DNA of 44,574 nucleotides, taken from contig JBJEPS010000068.1 of the NCBI GenBank assembly GCA_051881355.1, forward strand, positions 1-44,574. The letters run 5' to 3'. Within the stretch, counting starts at the first letter, position 1; every line of letters starts with the position of its first letter. The stretch comes from Fimenecus sp051881355. Lineage in GTDB: Bacteria > Bacillota > Clostridia > Oscillospirales > Acutalibacteraceae. This document shows, piece by piece, positions 7,640 through 13,090 of this stretch. The notes below the pieces were generated by a model, which saw only the letters and a program-made list of their open reading frames with translations, was not told where the DNA came from and searched no databases. Made by a program: the position numbers and the translations under genes.

Positions 7640-7852
7640 TTTCAGAGCAGTGACCAACTTCTTGATGCACCAATATATGCCATAGCAAAAAGCATACATC
7701 AACCAAAAGCAGAACACCACCATATAAAAGCATAACAATAACATCCAGTAAATCATCAGCACAAAAATCATATAGGCAGCATTCTTCTTGGTCACACGCA
7801 ATCCGGCACCAATACGGAATTTTCCAAATACCCTTGATAAACTAATAAACAT
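7628..7852 (-). CDS. Small two-helix membrane protein, unrecognised
   Basis: A 74-residue protein starting at ATG 7852 after AAAGGGGAAAAGTG. Residues from about 27 to 65 are almost wholly hydrophobic and aromatic (MIFVLMIYWMLLLCFY and following), enough for two transmembrane helices, with a basic tail (KKLVTALKGNR). It follows the K+ channel gene by 13 bp, so the two are probably co-expressed from the repressor operon in the lysogen. I do not recognise the family. The final codons are written in the TGTTACC heptamer repeats. Confidence 0.6.
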   Translation of the reverse strand: MFISLSRVFGKFRIGAGLRVTKKNAAYMIFVLMIYWMLLLCFYMVVFCFWLMYAFCYGIYWCIKKLVTALKGNR

Positions 7853-7865
7853 CACTTTTCCCCTT

Positions 7866-8663
7866 TCATTTCAATTTCTTTCCGCAGTACGGACAATATT
7901 CTTTTTCATCATCTTCTTGATGGTCAATGGTTTCCATAAACCCTGATGAAATGATACCAGTTGGAACGGCAACAAGACCAATTCCAAGAAGTGCAATAAT
8001 TGCACTTAAAACTTTACCCATTGCAGTGATTGGATAAATGTCACCATAACCAACAGTTGTCAATGTTGCAACAGACCACCACAGAGCGGAAAACGCATTG
8101 TCAAACACTTCCGGTTGTGCTTTACTTTCAATATTATACATAAGAACAGAAGCAACAATCATCAGCAGAAGAACAACAAAGATTGAAGAAATCAATTGAT
8201 TCTTTTTCTTTCTGAAAACTTCTGCAATTGTGGTCAATGCGGTTGTGTATCGGTTCAGTTTGAAGATTCTGAACAATCTGATTATGCGTAACATTCGCAG
8301 GACACGAAGGTCAACCGGAATGATGAATGGAATGTAAAATGGTAAAATTGCAAACAAGTCAATCAGTGCTATAAAGGAAAATATGTATTTTAGTCTTGAC
8401 CTGAAACCATTCAAATTTGGATATAGCAAATCAGCAGTCCACACCCGGCAAAGATATTCAATTGTGAAGATGATGACTGATACTGTTTCAATATAGTAAA
8501 AGACTTTTTCTGTTGTGGGTGATATATCAAATGTTTCTGCAATAACAAGTATAACATTGATGATAATTAGAATCAGAATTCCAATATCAAATATTCTACT
8601 TGGTACATCATGGTTGTTTGCAGCTTGGATGATTTCAAAAGTTCTTCTTTTGATTTTCTTCAT
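7866..8663 (-). CDS. Voltage-gated K+ channel (ion transporter family)
   Basis: A 265-residue six-helix channel. S1 begins near residue 25, the S4 voltage-sensor pattern of Arg every third residue (RVLRMLRIIRLFRIFK) is at about 119-134, and the pore carries the K+ selectivity filter TTVGYGD (about 201-207) followed by S6. The C-terminus ends in a zinc-ribbon-like CPYCGKKLK. It lies 12 bp downstream of the CI-like repressor with its own site (AAAGGAACAAGGTA), so it should be expressed in the lysogenic state. A channel here suggests lysogenic conversion or exclusion through membrane potential; that role is inferred. Confidence 0.9.
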   Translation of the reverse strand: MKKIKRRTFEIIQAANNHDVPSRIFDIGILILIIINVILVIAETFDISPTTEKVFYYIETVSVIIFTIEYLCRVWTADLLYPNLNGFRSRLKYIFSFIALIDLFAILPFYIPFIIPVDLRVLRMLRIIRLFRIFKLNRYTTALTTIAEVFRKKKNQLISSIFVVLLLMIVASVLMYNIESKAQPEVFDNAFSALWWSVATLTTVGYGDIYPITAMGKVLSAIIALLGIGLVAVPTGIISSGFMETIDHQEDDEKEYCPYCGKKLK

Positions 8664-8675
8664 TACCTTGTTCCT

Positions 8676-9113
8676 TTATTTTATGTATTTCTTTATTTCA
8701 AACAGGTCACTGATTTGTTCTAATGCTTTTTGCTGACCAAGTTCATTAAGTTGAACAAATATCTTCAAAAGTTCAACCGCATCTTTACCATAGGCATTTT
8801 GAACCACTTCAAAGGCATTGACTTCTGATTTGCGTTCTTCCGGTTCATAGGCAATATCAAATCCATCAGCATCTTCAATTCCTAATAGATAACCAACAGT
8901 GACATCAAGTGCTTTTGCGTATGCCTTCAATTTTGATTGAACAATGTCATTTTGCCCTTGTTCAACTTTGTTTATGGTTGACCTTGAATTATCAGAAGTA
9001 TAACCAACTGCTTTTGCAAGTTGTTCTTGGGACATTCCTTTCTTGATGCGAAGTTCCCGGATTCTTCTTCCAATTTCTTCTTTGCTATGTTGTTTAGATG
9101 TATTCAAAATCAC
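8676..9113 (-). CDS. CI-like HTH (XRE) repressor
   Basis: A 145-residue regulator with an N-terminal XRE helix-turn-helix (RRIRELRIKKGMSQEQLAKA, about residues 15-34, then STINKVEQGQ) and a short C-terminal region without a visible LexA-type Ser-Lys protease. I start it at GTG 9113, just after AAAGGGG; the frame runs upstream to 9188, but that codon precedes the transcript start set by the promoter at 9160-9188. It is the first gene of the minus-strand lysogeny operon and is divergent from the variable-protein gene, whose promoter carries inverted repeats suited to such a repressor. Confidence 0.9.
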   Translation of the reverse strand: MILNTSKQHSKEEIGRRIRELRIKKGMSQEQLAKAVGYTSDNSRSTINKVEQGQNDIVQSKLKAYAKALDVTVGYLLGIEDADGFDIAYEPEERKSEVNAFEVVQNAYGKDAVELLKIFVQLNELGQQKALEQISDLFEIKKYIK

Positions 9114-9159
9114 TGTTCCCCTTTCAAAATATGGTTGTGGCATTTTAGATTGCACCTTC

Positions 9160-9188
9160 ATTATATCACTTTGTAGATTAAAAATCAA
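9160..9188 (-). promoter_or_regulatory. Promoter of the repressor/lysogeny operon
   Basis: TTGATT (9188-9183), 17 bp, TATAAT (9165-9160) with extended TG. It drives repressor, K+ channel, membrane protein and perhaps integrase. Confidence 0.7.
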
Positions 9189-9216
9189 GTTTTTTGAAAA
9201 AATTTTCTAAAAAGGG

Positions 9217-9245
9217 TTGACAAATAATCCACAAGGTGCTATAAT
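9217..9245 (+). promoter_or_regulatory. Perfect consensus promoter of the variable-protein operon
   Basis: TTGACA (9217-9222), exactly 17 bp, TATAAT (9240-9245). It is in the position of a phage early rightward promoter and needs a repressor to stay silent. The first gene is the variable protein at 9313. Confidence 0.9.
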
Positions 9246-9269
9246 CTGATTGTGGATTAGAAATCCACA
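9226..9269. promoter_or_regulatory. Tandem operator half-sites over the promoter
   Basis: Three copies of the same motif: AATCCACAA (9226-9234), TTGTGGATT (9250-9258) and AATCCACA (9262-9269). The last two form an 8+3+8 perfect inverted repeat, and the first two flank the -10. Binding would block the rightward promoter. The divergent HTH repressor is the likely binder. Confidence 0.7.
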
Positions 9270-9312
9270 CAAAAATCACATCACCCAAACATTGAAAGGA
9301 CTGGTGGAAAAT

Positions 9313-10248
9313 ATGAGAGATGCACAGGTTAAAATTGAAGGTTGGTCAATGAAATGCAGTGGTCACAATTATGAAGGCAGTATGTATGATGTGTCAGGTG
9401 CAGTCTATGTGAATGACGGTGTTGACACTGACACCGCAATTGAAACCGGTGACCTTCTTTGTTCTGTTGCCGGAAAGAAACCTATTTCCGGATTGAAAAA
9501 GAATCTAAACAAAGCAAACCTTGAACTGATGTCACAGAACAGGGGTGATGGTTGGCATCTTGAAACCATCAAGGCAACAAGTGCAAATCAGCTTCTGATG
9601 ATTATTGAACTTGGAACAATGAACACGCAGACAGGCATTGCAAGTGGTGTCACTTCCATCAGTGATAATTCTGCATATAACTGTTCCAGTCTTACCGGTT
9701 CCACTGCTGACCTTGGCAATGGTACAGGACAGGCAGCAGAAACCATCAATGAAATTGGTGGTGCTGAAACACCGTACACAACCGCAGGAAAGGTTTCTGT
9801 TTCCTATCGTGGTGTTGAAAATCCTTGGGGAAACATTTGGAAGCACATTCAGGGTGTCAACATTTGGGGTGATGGAACAATGTGTGGTGGTCAACCTTAC
9901 ATTGCAAACAACTTCACCTTCAATGAATCCAAGAATTCTGACAACTATGAACCGGTTGGATTTACCCTTGCCAATGCAAGTGGTTATATCAATGCAATGG
10001 GTTATGGCAATGAAGAATTTGACTGGTTGCTGATGCCTTCTGAAATCGGTGGTACATCCGCACTTCCTGTTGGTGACTATACCTATGTGACCGCAAATCT
10101 GAACGGTTACAGGGTTGCTCTATTGGGCGGTGGTTGGACTACTGGCGGTCATGCGGGCGGTTTCTGTTGGGTTTGTATTTACGGTGTCGGCTTTCGTTTT
10201 CGGACTCTCGGCGGTCGCCTGCTGTATGTACCCAGTGCAACAGTTTAA
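9313..10248 (+). CDS. DGR variable protein with C-type-lectin-like C-terminus
   Basis: A 311-residue phage-type protein whose last 45 residues carry the variable repeat. The C-terminal region has the pattern of lectin-fold (CLec/FGE-like) DGR targets: GVENPWGNIW near residue 175, then GYR, GGxW, AGxFxW and GGRLLY. Residues about 268-305 are encoded by the variable repeat. No signal peptide or membrane segment is seen, so export would need lysis or a particle. I start it at ATG 9313 after AAAGGACTGGTGGAAAAT; the frame opens earlier at 9250 inside the promoter/operator. Family knowledge suggests a receptor-binding tip protein of a tail; here it has lost its tail neighbours and stands first behind the repressor-controlled promoter. 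Confidence 0.85.
   Translation: MRDAQVKIEGWSMKCSGHNYEGSMYDVSGAVYVNDGVDTDTAIETGDLLCSVAGKKPISGLKKNLNKANLELMSQNRGDGWHLETIKATSANQLLMIIELGTMNTQTGIASGVTSISDNSAYNCSSLTGSTADLGNGTGQAAETINEIGGAETPYTTAGKVSVSYRGVENPWGNIWKHIQGVNIWGDGTMCGGQPYIANNFTFNESKNSDNYEPVGFTLANASGYINAMGYGNEEFDWLLMPSEIGGTSALPVGDYTYVTANLNGYRVALLGGGWTTGGHAGGFCWVCIYGVGFRFRTLGGRLLYVPSATV
10114..10228 (+). repeat. DGR variable repeat (VR)
   Basis: 115 bp at the 3' end of the variable-protein gene, aligned without gaps to 10312-10426 (offset 198). 29 of 30 differences fall where the template copy has A. Replacements are to G, T and C, all three kinds. Homology may extend one base left (10113/10311, again A in the template) and ends at about 10228, with non-adenine changes clustered at the 3' edge (10219, 10229, 10232), where an IMH element would be. 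Confidence 0.93.
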
Positions 10249-10311
10249 TTGAAAATCAATGGGCAAACAAAAACTGATATGAAAGATTACCTGTAAAAAA
10301 GCATTATTTTA

Positions 10312-10426
10312 GTTGCTCAATTAGGCAGTAATTGGAATAATGGCAGTAATGCAGGCAGTTTCTATTGGAATTGTAATAACAGTGTCAGCAATCGTAATCG
10401 GAATATCAGCGGTCACTTACTAAATG
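10312..10426 (+). repeat. DGR template repeat (TR)
   Basis: Non-coding copy of the variable repeat, 63 bp past the stop codon of the target gene. Read in the target frame it has many AAT/AAC codons (NWNNGSNAG, FYWNCNN), the usual design that lets adenine mutagenesis reach many residues without making stops. 29 of its 37 adenines are changed in the VR; 8 are unchanged. No reverse transcriptase follows within the window. The stretch 10249-10566 holds only this repeat and its flanks. Confidence 0.93.
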
Positions 10427-10566
10427 CACTAAAACCCACAATGTTGTGAACTTGTTTGCCCTGCCACATGGCAAAACACAAAAATAAATTTTTGAACTGT
10501 ATTGGTAGGATTTTGAATCCGTTTGAAGGTTCAGTTTGAAAGTGCATACAAAAGGAATCCATAAAT
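10427..10566 (+). other. Spacer after the TR, possible TR-RNA 3' region
   Basis: 140 bp with no gene, ending at an ATG (10567). In known DGRs a spacer of this size lies between TR and the reverse-transcriptase gene and its RNA primes cDNA synthesis. A hairpin GTTTGCC/GGCAAA is visible near 10452-10475. The functional reading is inferred. Confidence 0.4.
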
Positions 10567-10701
10567 ATGAAAAGACACAGTCATCCAATCGGCAACGAAA
10601 GTTGCACTTTGTGGGATGCAATATGTTCTATGGATACGGAAGAATCAGAAGCACAGTCAGACCGGAACCAAAGGTCATTGATGAATTCAGTGTTTGGGTA
10701 A
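10567..10701 (+). CDS. 44-codon ORF where a DGR reverse transcriptase would start
   Basis: An ATG with a fair ribosome site (AAGGA, 10 nt upstream) opens a 44-residue frame (MKRHSHPIGNESCTLWDAIC...). It is in a different frame from the phage gene at 10623 and overlaps most of it. The MKR start and LWDAICSMD are vaguely like the N-termini of some DGR reverse transcriptases, and the 140-bp distance from the TR is right, but the resemblance is short and may be chance. It has no polymerase motif. It could be a deletion scar or just a spurious frame. Confidence 0.2.
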   Translation: MKRHSHPIGNESCTLWDAICSMDTEESEAQSDRNQRSLMNSVFG

Positions 10702-10886
10702 ACACCGATATTCAGGAAGTGAAGGTTGACCATGATGGGGATATTCACACTGAATATGAATTCAATCAAGTCCAGTATTCAAAAGATGAATACATCAAAA
10801 TGATTGATGACCGCAATGCACAACTTGAAGGTCAGGTGACTGATACACAGATGGCATTGGTGGAAGTCTATGAAATGATGCTTTAA
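10623..10886 (+). CDS. Small phage protein of the tail/lysis junction, unknown function
   Basis: An 87-residue acidic protein starting at ATG 10623 (an upstream TTG frame to 10536 has no better site). It opens MFYGYGRIRSTVRPEPKVID and ends YSKDEYIKMIDDRNAQLEGQ followed by a short helix. Proteins of this pattern occur in Clostridia prophages between tail-fibre genes and XkdX-like/holin genes; their role is not known to me. It is followed by two XkdX/CD1375-like genes, which fits that order. Confidence 0.6.
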   Translation: MFYGYGRIRSTVRPEPKVIDEFSVWVNTDIQEVKVDHDGDIHTEYEFNQVQYSKDEYIKMIDDRNAQLEGQVTDTQMALVEVYEMML

Positions 10887-10906
10887 GAAAGGAAGGTGTT
10901 TGGGTT

Positions 10907-11014
10907 ATGGCAAAGGTATATGCAGACCTTATCAGAAAGGGTTTGAAAACCATTGATGATGTTCCTGAACAGTTAAGGGATGAAGTCCAAGCAATTTTGG
11001 ATGGTGATTCCTGA
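10907..11014 (+). CDS. XkdX/CD1375-like small phage protein, copy 1
   Basis: A 35-residue protein (MAKVYADLIRKGLKTIDDVP...) starting after AGAAAGGAAGGTGTTTGGGTT. The pattern Tyr-x-x-Leu-Ile-x-x-Gly, then Asp-Val-Pro and a short helix, is that of the CD1375/XkdX-type proteins found just upstream of phage holins. A second, related copy follows 50 bp downstream. Confidence 0.75.
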   Translation: MAKVYADLIRKGLKTIDDVPEQLRDEVQAILDGDS

Positions 11015-11064
11015 TGTTGTTTTGGATATTCATAAACATATTTTTAAGAAAGGATGTGGCAACA

Positions 11065-11193
11065 ATGGCAGTTGTATATGCAACCCTTATCATCAAGGGC
11101 AAAAAGAACTATGCTGATGTTCCTGACAGAATCAAGGAACAGGTGAAGCAGGTGTTGATTGACCTTGAATGCGGTGATTTAGTCACAGAGTGA
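11065..11193 (+). CDS. XkdX/CD1375-like small phage protein, copy 2
   Basis: A 42-residue protein (MAVVYATLIIKGKKNYADVP...) with the same layout as the gene just before it, so probably a duplication. The site AAGAAAGGATGTGGCAACA supports ATG 11065; an in-frame ATG at 11013 has no site of its own. Function unknown; a tail-chaperone or lysis-timing role has not been shown for the family. Confidence 0.7.
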   Translation: MAVVYATLIIKGKKNYADVPDRIKEQVKQVLIDLECGDLVTE

Positions 11194-11218
11194 CCACAGG
11201 ACAGTGTTTCTTCCATTG

Positions 11219-11285
11219 GGGTATAGAATTATACCCTTGAACACAAAACCGCCTTGTAGGGCAAATGTGAGCCTTACAGGGCGGT
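11219..11285 (+). promoter_or_regulatory. Two consecutive hairpins before the holin genes
   Basis: GGGTATA/TATACCC (11219-11236, 4-nt loop) is followed by a 15-bp stem with two G-U pairs (11248-11262 with 11271-11285). Only a poor T-tract (TTACTATTT) follows. They separate the small phage genes from the lysis genes, so they may be a leaky terminator, an RNA-processing site or a timing element. Confidence 0.5.
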
Positions 11286-11316
11286 TACTATTTACAGAAA
11301 GGAATGGTGATTTCAT

Positions 11317-11559
11317 GTGACATCAGAAGTTCTTGTTTCATTACTGTCTATCTTTGGAAGTTTCCTTGCAACATTTGCCGGAATCATTGTCAATTCCAAG
11401 TTGGTGAACTTCCGCATAGAACAGTTGGAAAAGAAGGTTGAAAAGCACAACCAAGTGATTGACCGGGTCTATAAACTTGAACAGTCAGATGCGGTTGAGA
11501 ATGAAGAAATCAAGGTCATCAATCACAGAATTGCAGACCTTGAACAGTATCACAAATAA
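11317..11559 (+). CDS. Holin-associated membrane/coiled-coil protein (XhlA/BhlA-like)
   Basis: An 80-residue protein: one N-terminal transmembrane helix (about residues 5-27) followed by a charged coiled coil (FRIEQLEKKVEKHNQ...). This layout is typical of the small lysis-cassette partner found next to phage holins. The start is GTG 11317, after GAAAGGAATGGTGATTTCAT. The holin gene follows by 16 bp. Confidence 0.75.
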   Translation: MTSEVLVSLLSIFGSFLATFAGIIVNSKLVNFRIEQLEKKVEKHNQVIDRVYKLEQSDAVENEEIKVINHRIADLEQYHK

Positions 11560-11575
11560 GAAAGGATGAAAAGAC

Positions 11576-11806
11576 ATGAAGAATATTGATTGGAAAGCAA
11601 AGTTGACAAGCAGAAAGTTTTGGGTGGCAGTTGTGACCTTTGTCACATCCCTGATTATTGCCTTTGGTGCAAGTGAAGCAGTTGCAACACAGGTGACAGG
11701 TGTCATCATGGCAGGTGCATCCATGATTGCTTACATTATCGGTGAAGGTCTTGTTGATGCAAACAGAACTGACAACACCAACAATGATGAAAGTGACGGT
11801 GAATAA
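11576..11806 (+). CDS. Phage holin
   Basis: A 76-residue holin with an amphipathic N-terminus (NIDWKAKLTSRKFWVAV, the phi13-like pattern), two hydrophobic segments (about 17-34 and 39-56) and a charged, Asn/Asp-rich tail. Holins open the membrane to release endolysin. The site AAGAAAGGATGAAAAGAC precedes ATG 11576. It sits between the XhlA-like gene and the endolysin. Confidence 0.85.
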   Translation: MKNIDWKAKLTSRKFWVAVVTFVTSLIIAFGASEAVATQVTGVIMAGASMIAYIIGEGLVDANRTDNTNNDESDGE

Positions 11807-11808
11807 TT

Positions 11809-11916
11809 ATGGCAGATGAAAAGAAGGTTCTTGACCTTGACTTTGAACTTCCGGAAGGTGAAGAAATCACCGCAGAAACTGTTGATGAATTATCAAATGG
11901 AAAGGGTGAAGAATAA
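11809..11916 (+). CDS. 35-residue acidic peptide between holin and endolysin
   Basis: Begins MADEKKVLDLDFELPEGEEI, very acidic. It starts 3 bp after the holin stop and its stop overlaps the endolysin ATG (TAATG), so translation of all three is probably coupled. No family recognised. Confidence 0.6.
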   Translation: MADEKKVLDLDFELPEGEEITAETVDELSNGKGEE

Positions 11917-12920
11917 TGTTCACAAACAGTCCTTTGGTATCCTATACCAAATTAAGTCCTAATCATTCAGGACAGAGAAATCACGCAATTGACACCATCA
12001 CCATTCACTGTGTGGTGGGTCAGTGTTCGGTTGAAACCCTTGGAAACATCTTTGCACCTACTTCAAGACAAGCATCTTCCAACTATGGTGTAGGTGTTGA
12101 TGGTAGAATTGGAATGTATGTTGAAGAAAAGAACCGTTCTTGGTGTACTTCTTCCGCAGCCAATGACCACAGGGCAATCACCATTGAAGTTGCAAGTGAC
12201 ACAACTGAACCTTATGCAGTCAGGGACAATGTTTTTGCTGCTCTGCTTGACCTTGTCACAGACATCTGCAAAAGAAATGGCATCAAGAAGTTGGTTTGGT
12301 CAACCAATAAGTCTGACAGAGTAAACCACAAAAACGGATGCAACATGACGGTTCACAGGGACTATGCAAACAAGTCCTGTCCGGGTAAATACCTTTATGA
12401 CCGACATGGTGAAATTGCTGCCGAAGTCAACAAAAGACTTGGTGCTGATGAACCAAAGGTTGAAACCCCGGCAACCACTTCTGCAATCAAGAAGGGTGAT
12501 GTGGTGTCCATTGCTGATGATGCAACCTATTATGACGGTGTGAAGAAGGTTCCGGCATGGGTTAGAAAGAAGAAATGGATTGTTTCTTCTGTCAGTGGTG
12601 ACAGGGCGGTCATTGACAAATCTGTGGATGGCAAGAATGCCATTTGCAGTCCAATCAATGTGAAGTTCCTGACTGTTGACGGTGCAAAGGCAGAAACACC
12701 CAAGACTGAAACCTTCAAGTCTTATCTTGCAAAGGTCACTGCATCTGCCTTGAATATCCGCAAGGGTGCAGGAACAAACTTTGCAGTGACTGGTGTCATC
12801 AAGGACAAAGGAACTTACACCATAGTTGCTGAATCCAAAGGTCAGGGTTCAACAAAAGGATGGGGCAAGTTGAAGTCCGGTGCAGGTTGGATTTCCCTTG
12901 ATTATGTCAAGAAGGTTTGA
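11916..12920 (+). CDS. Phage endolysin: N-acetylmuramoyl-L-alanine amidase with SH3 domain
   Basis: A 334-residue lysin. Residues 1 to about 170 form an Amidase_2/PGRP-like zinc amidase: IHCVVGQ (first His ligand) and TVHRDY...SCPG (second His and the Cys/Pro end motif). A linker and an SH3-like region follow, with a clear bacterial SH3_3 domain at about 265-334 (ALNIRKGAGTNF, GWGKLKSGAGWISLDYVKK) for wall binding. No signal peptide, as expected for holin-dependent release. It is the last gene of the plus-strand island operon. Confidence 0.92.
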   Translation: MFTNSPLVSYTKLSPNHSGQRNHAIDTITIHCVVGQCSVETLGNIFAPTSRQASSNYGVGVDGRIGMYVEEKNRSWCTSSAANDHRAITIEVASDTTEPYAVRDNVFAALLDLVTDICKRNGIKKLVWSTNKSDRVNHKNGCNMTVHRDYANKSCPGKYLYDRHGEIAAEVNKRLGADEPKVETPATTSAIKKGDVVSIADDATYYDGVKKVPAWVRKKKWIVSSVSGDRAVIDKSVDGKNAICSPINVKFLTVDGAKAETPKTETFKSYLAKVTASALNIRKGAGTNFAVTGVIKDKGTYTIVAESKGQGSTKGWGKLKSGAGWISLDYVKKV

Positions 12921-12927
12921 TGCTAAC

Positions 12928-12946
12928 CTGTTACTAATGAGATACT
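12928..12946 (+). repeat. Direct repeat with 6321-6337 region (possible integrase arm site)
   Basis: CTGTTACTAA, three differing bases, GATACT is found here and just past the integrase stop at about 6319-6337. The shared core resembles the TGTTACC heptamers at 7612-7639. Confidence 0.45.
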
Positions 12947-12970
12947 AACCGCACAGATTTTCAGCAGTTT

Positions 12971-13039
12971 TGCAAGTGTTCAAAATCGTACAAAGTATTG
13001 AAAACAAGCCACTTGCAAGACCTTGAAAATTGAACACTT
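12971..13039. repeat. Interleaved inverted repeats at the right end of the island
   Basis: TTGCAAGTG (about 12971-12978) pairs with CACTTGCAA (13010-13018), and AAGTGTTCAA (12974-12983) with TTGAACACTT (13030-13039). The arms overlap on the left and end right at the candidate attachment site, as integrase or excisionase sites often do. Confidence 0.55.
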
Positions 13040-13051
13040 TTATGATAAAAT
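13023..13051 (+). promoter_or_regulatory. Promoter of the PHP/hisJ-like gene at the island edge
   Basis: TTGAAA (13023-13028), 17 bp, TAAAAT (13046-13051) with an extended TG. The -10 lies within the 13-bp repeat and the -35 lies inside the island, so the island would supply half of this promoter. Confidence 0.55.
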
Positions 13052-13053
13052 AT
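13041..13053. other. Candidate right attachment site of the island
   Basis: Exact copy of the 13-mer at 6258-6270. Beyond it the sequence returns to the CpG-rich style of the host, beginning with the PHP gene leader. Confidence 0.4.
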
Positions 13054-13090
13054 CTATATATTGCTGAAACAAAAGCGAGGCGTACCGAAA

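Noticed and set aside
9250..9312. Upstream extension of the variable protein to 9250
   Set aside because: It would place the start codon within the operator just past the -10 element, and ATG 9313 has a ribosome site.
10312..10426. TR as a duplicated gene end or a pseudogene of the variable protein
   Set aside because: Decay would give changes at all bases; here 29 of 30 differences are on template adenines, and the template lacks the upstream part of the gene.
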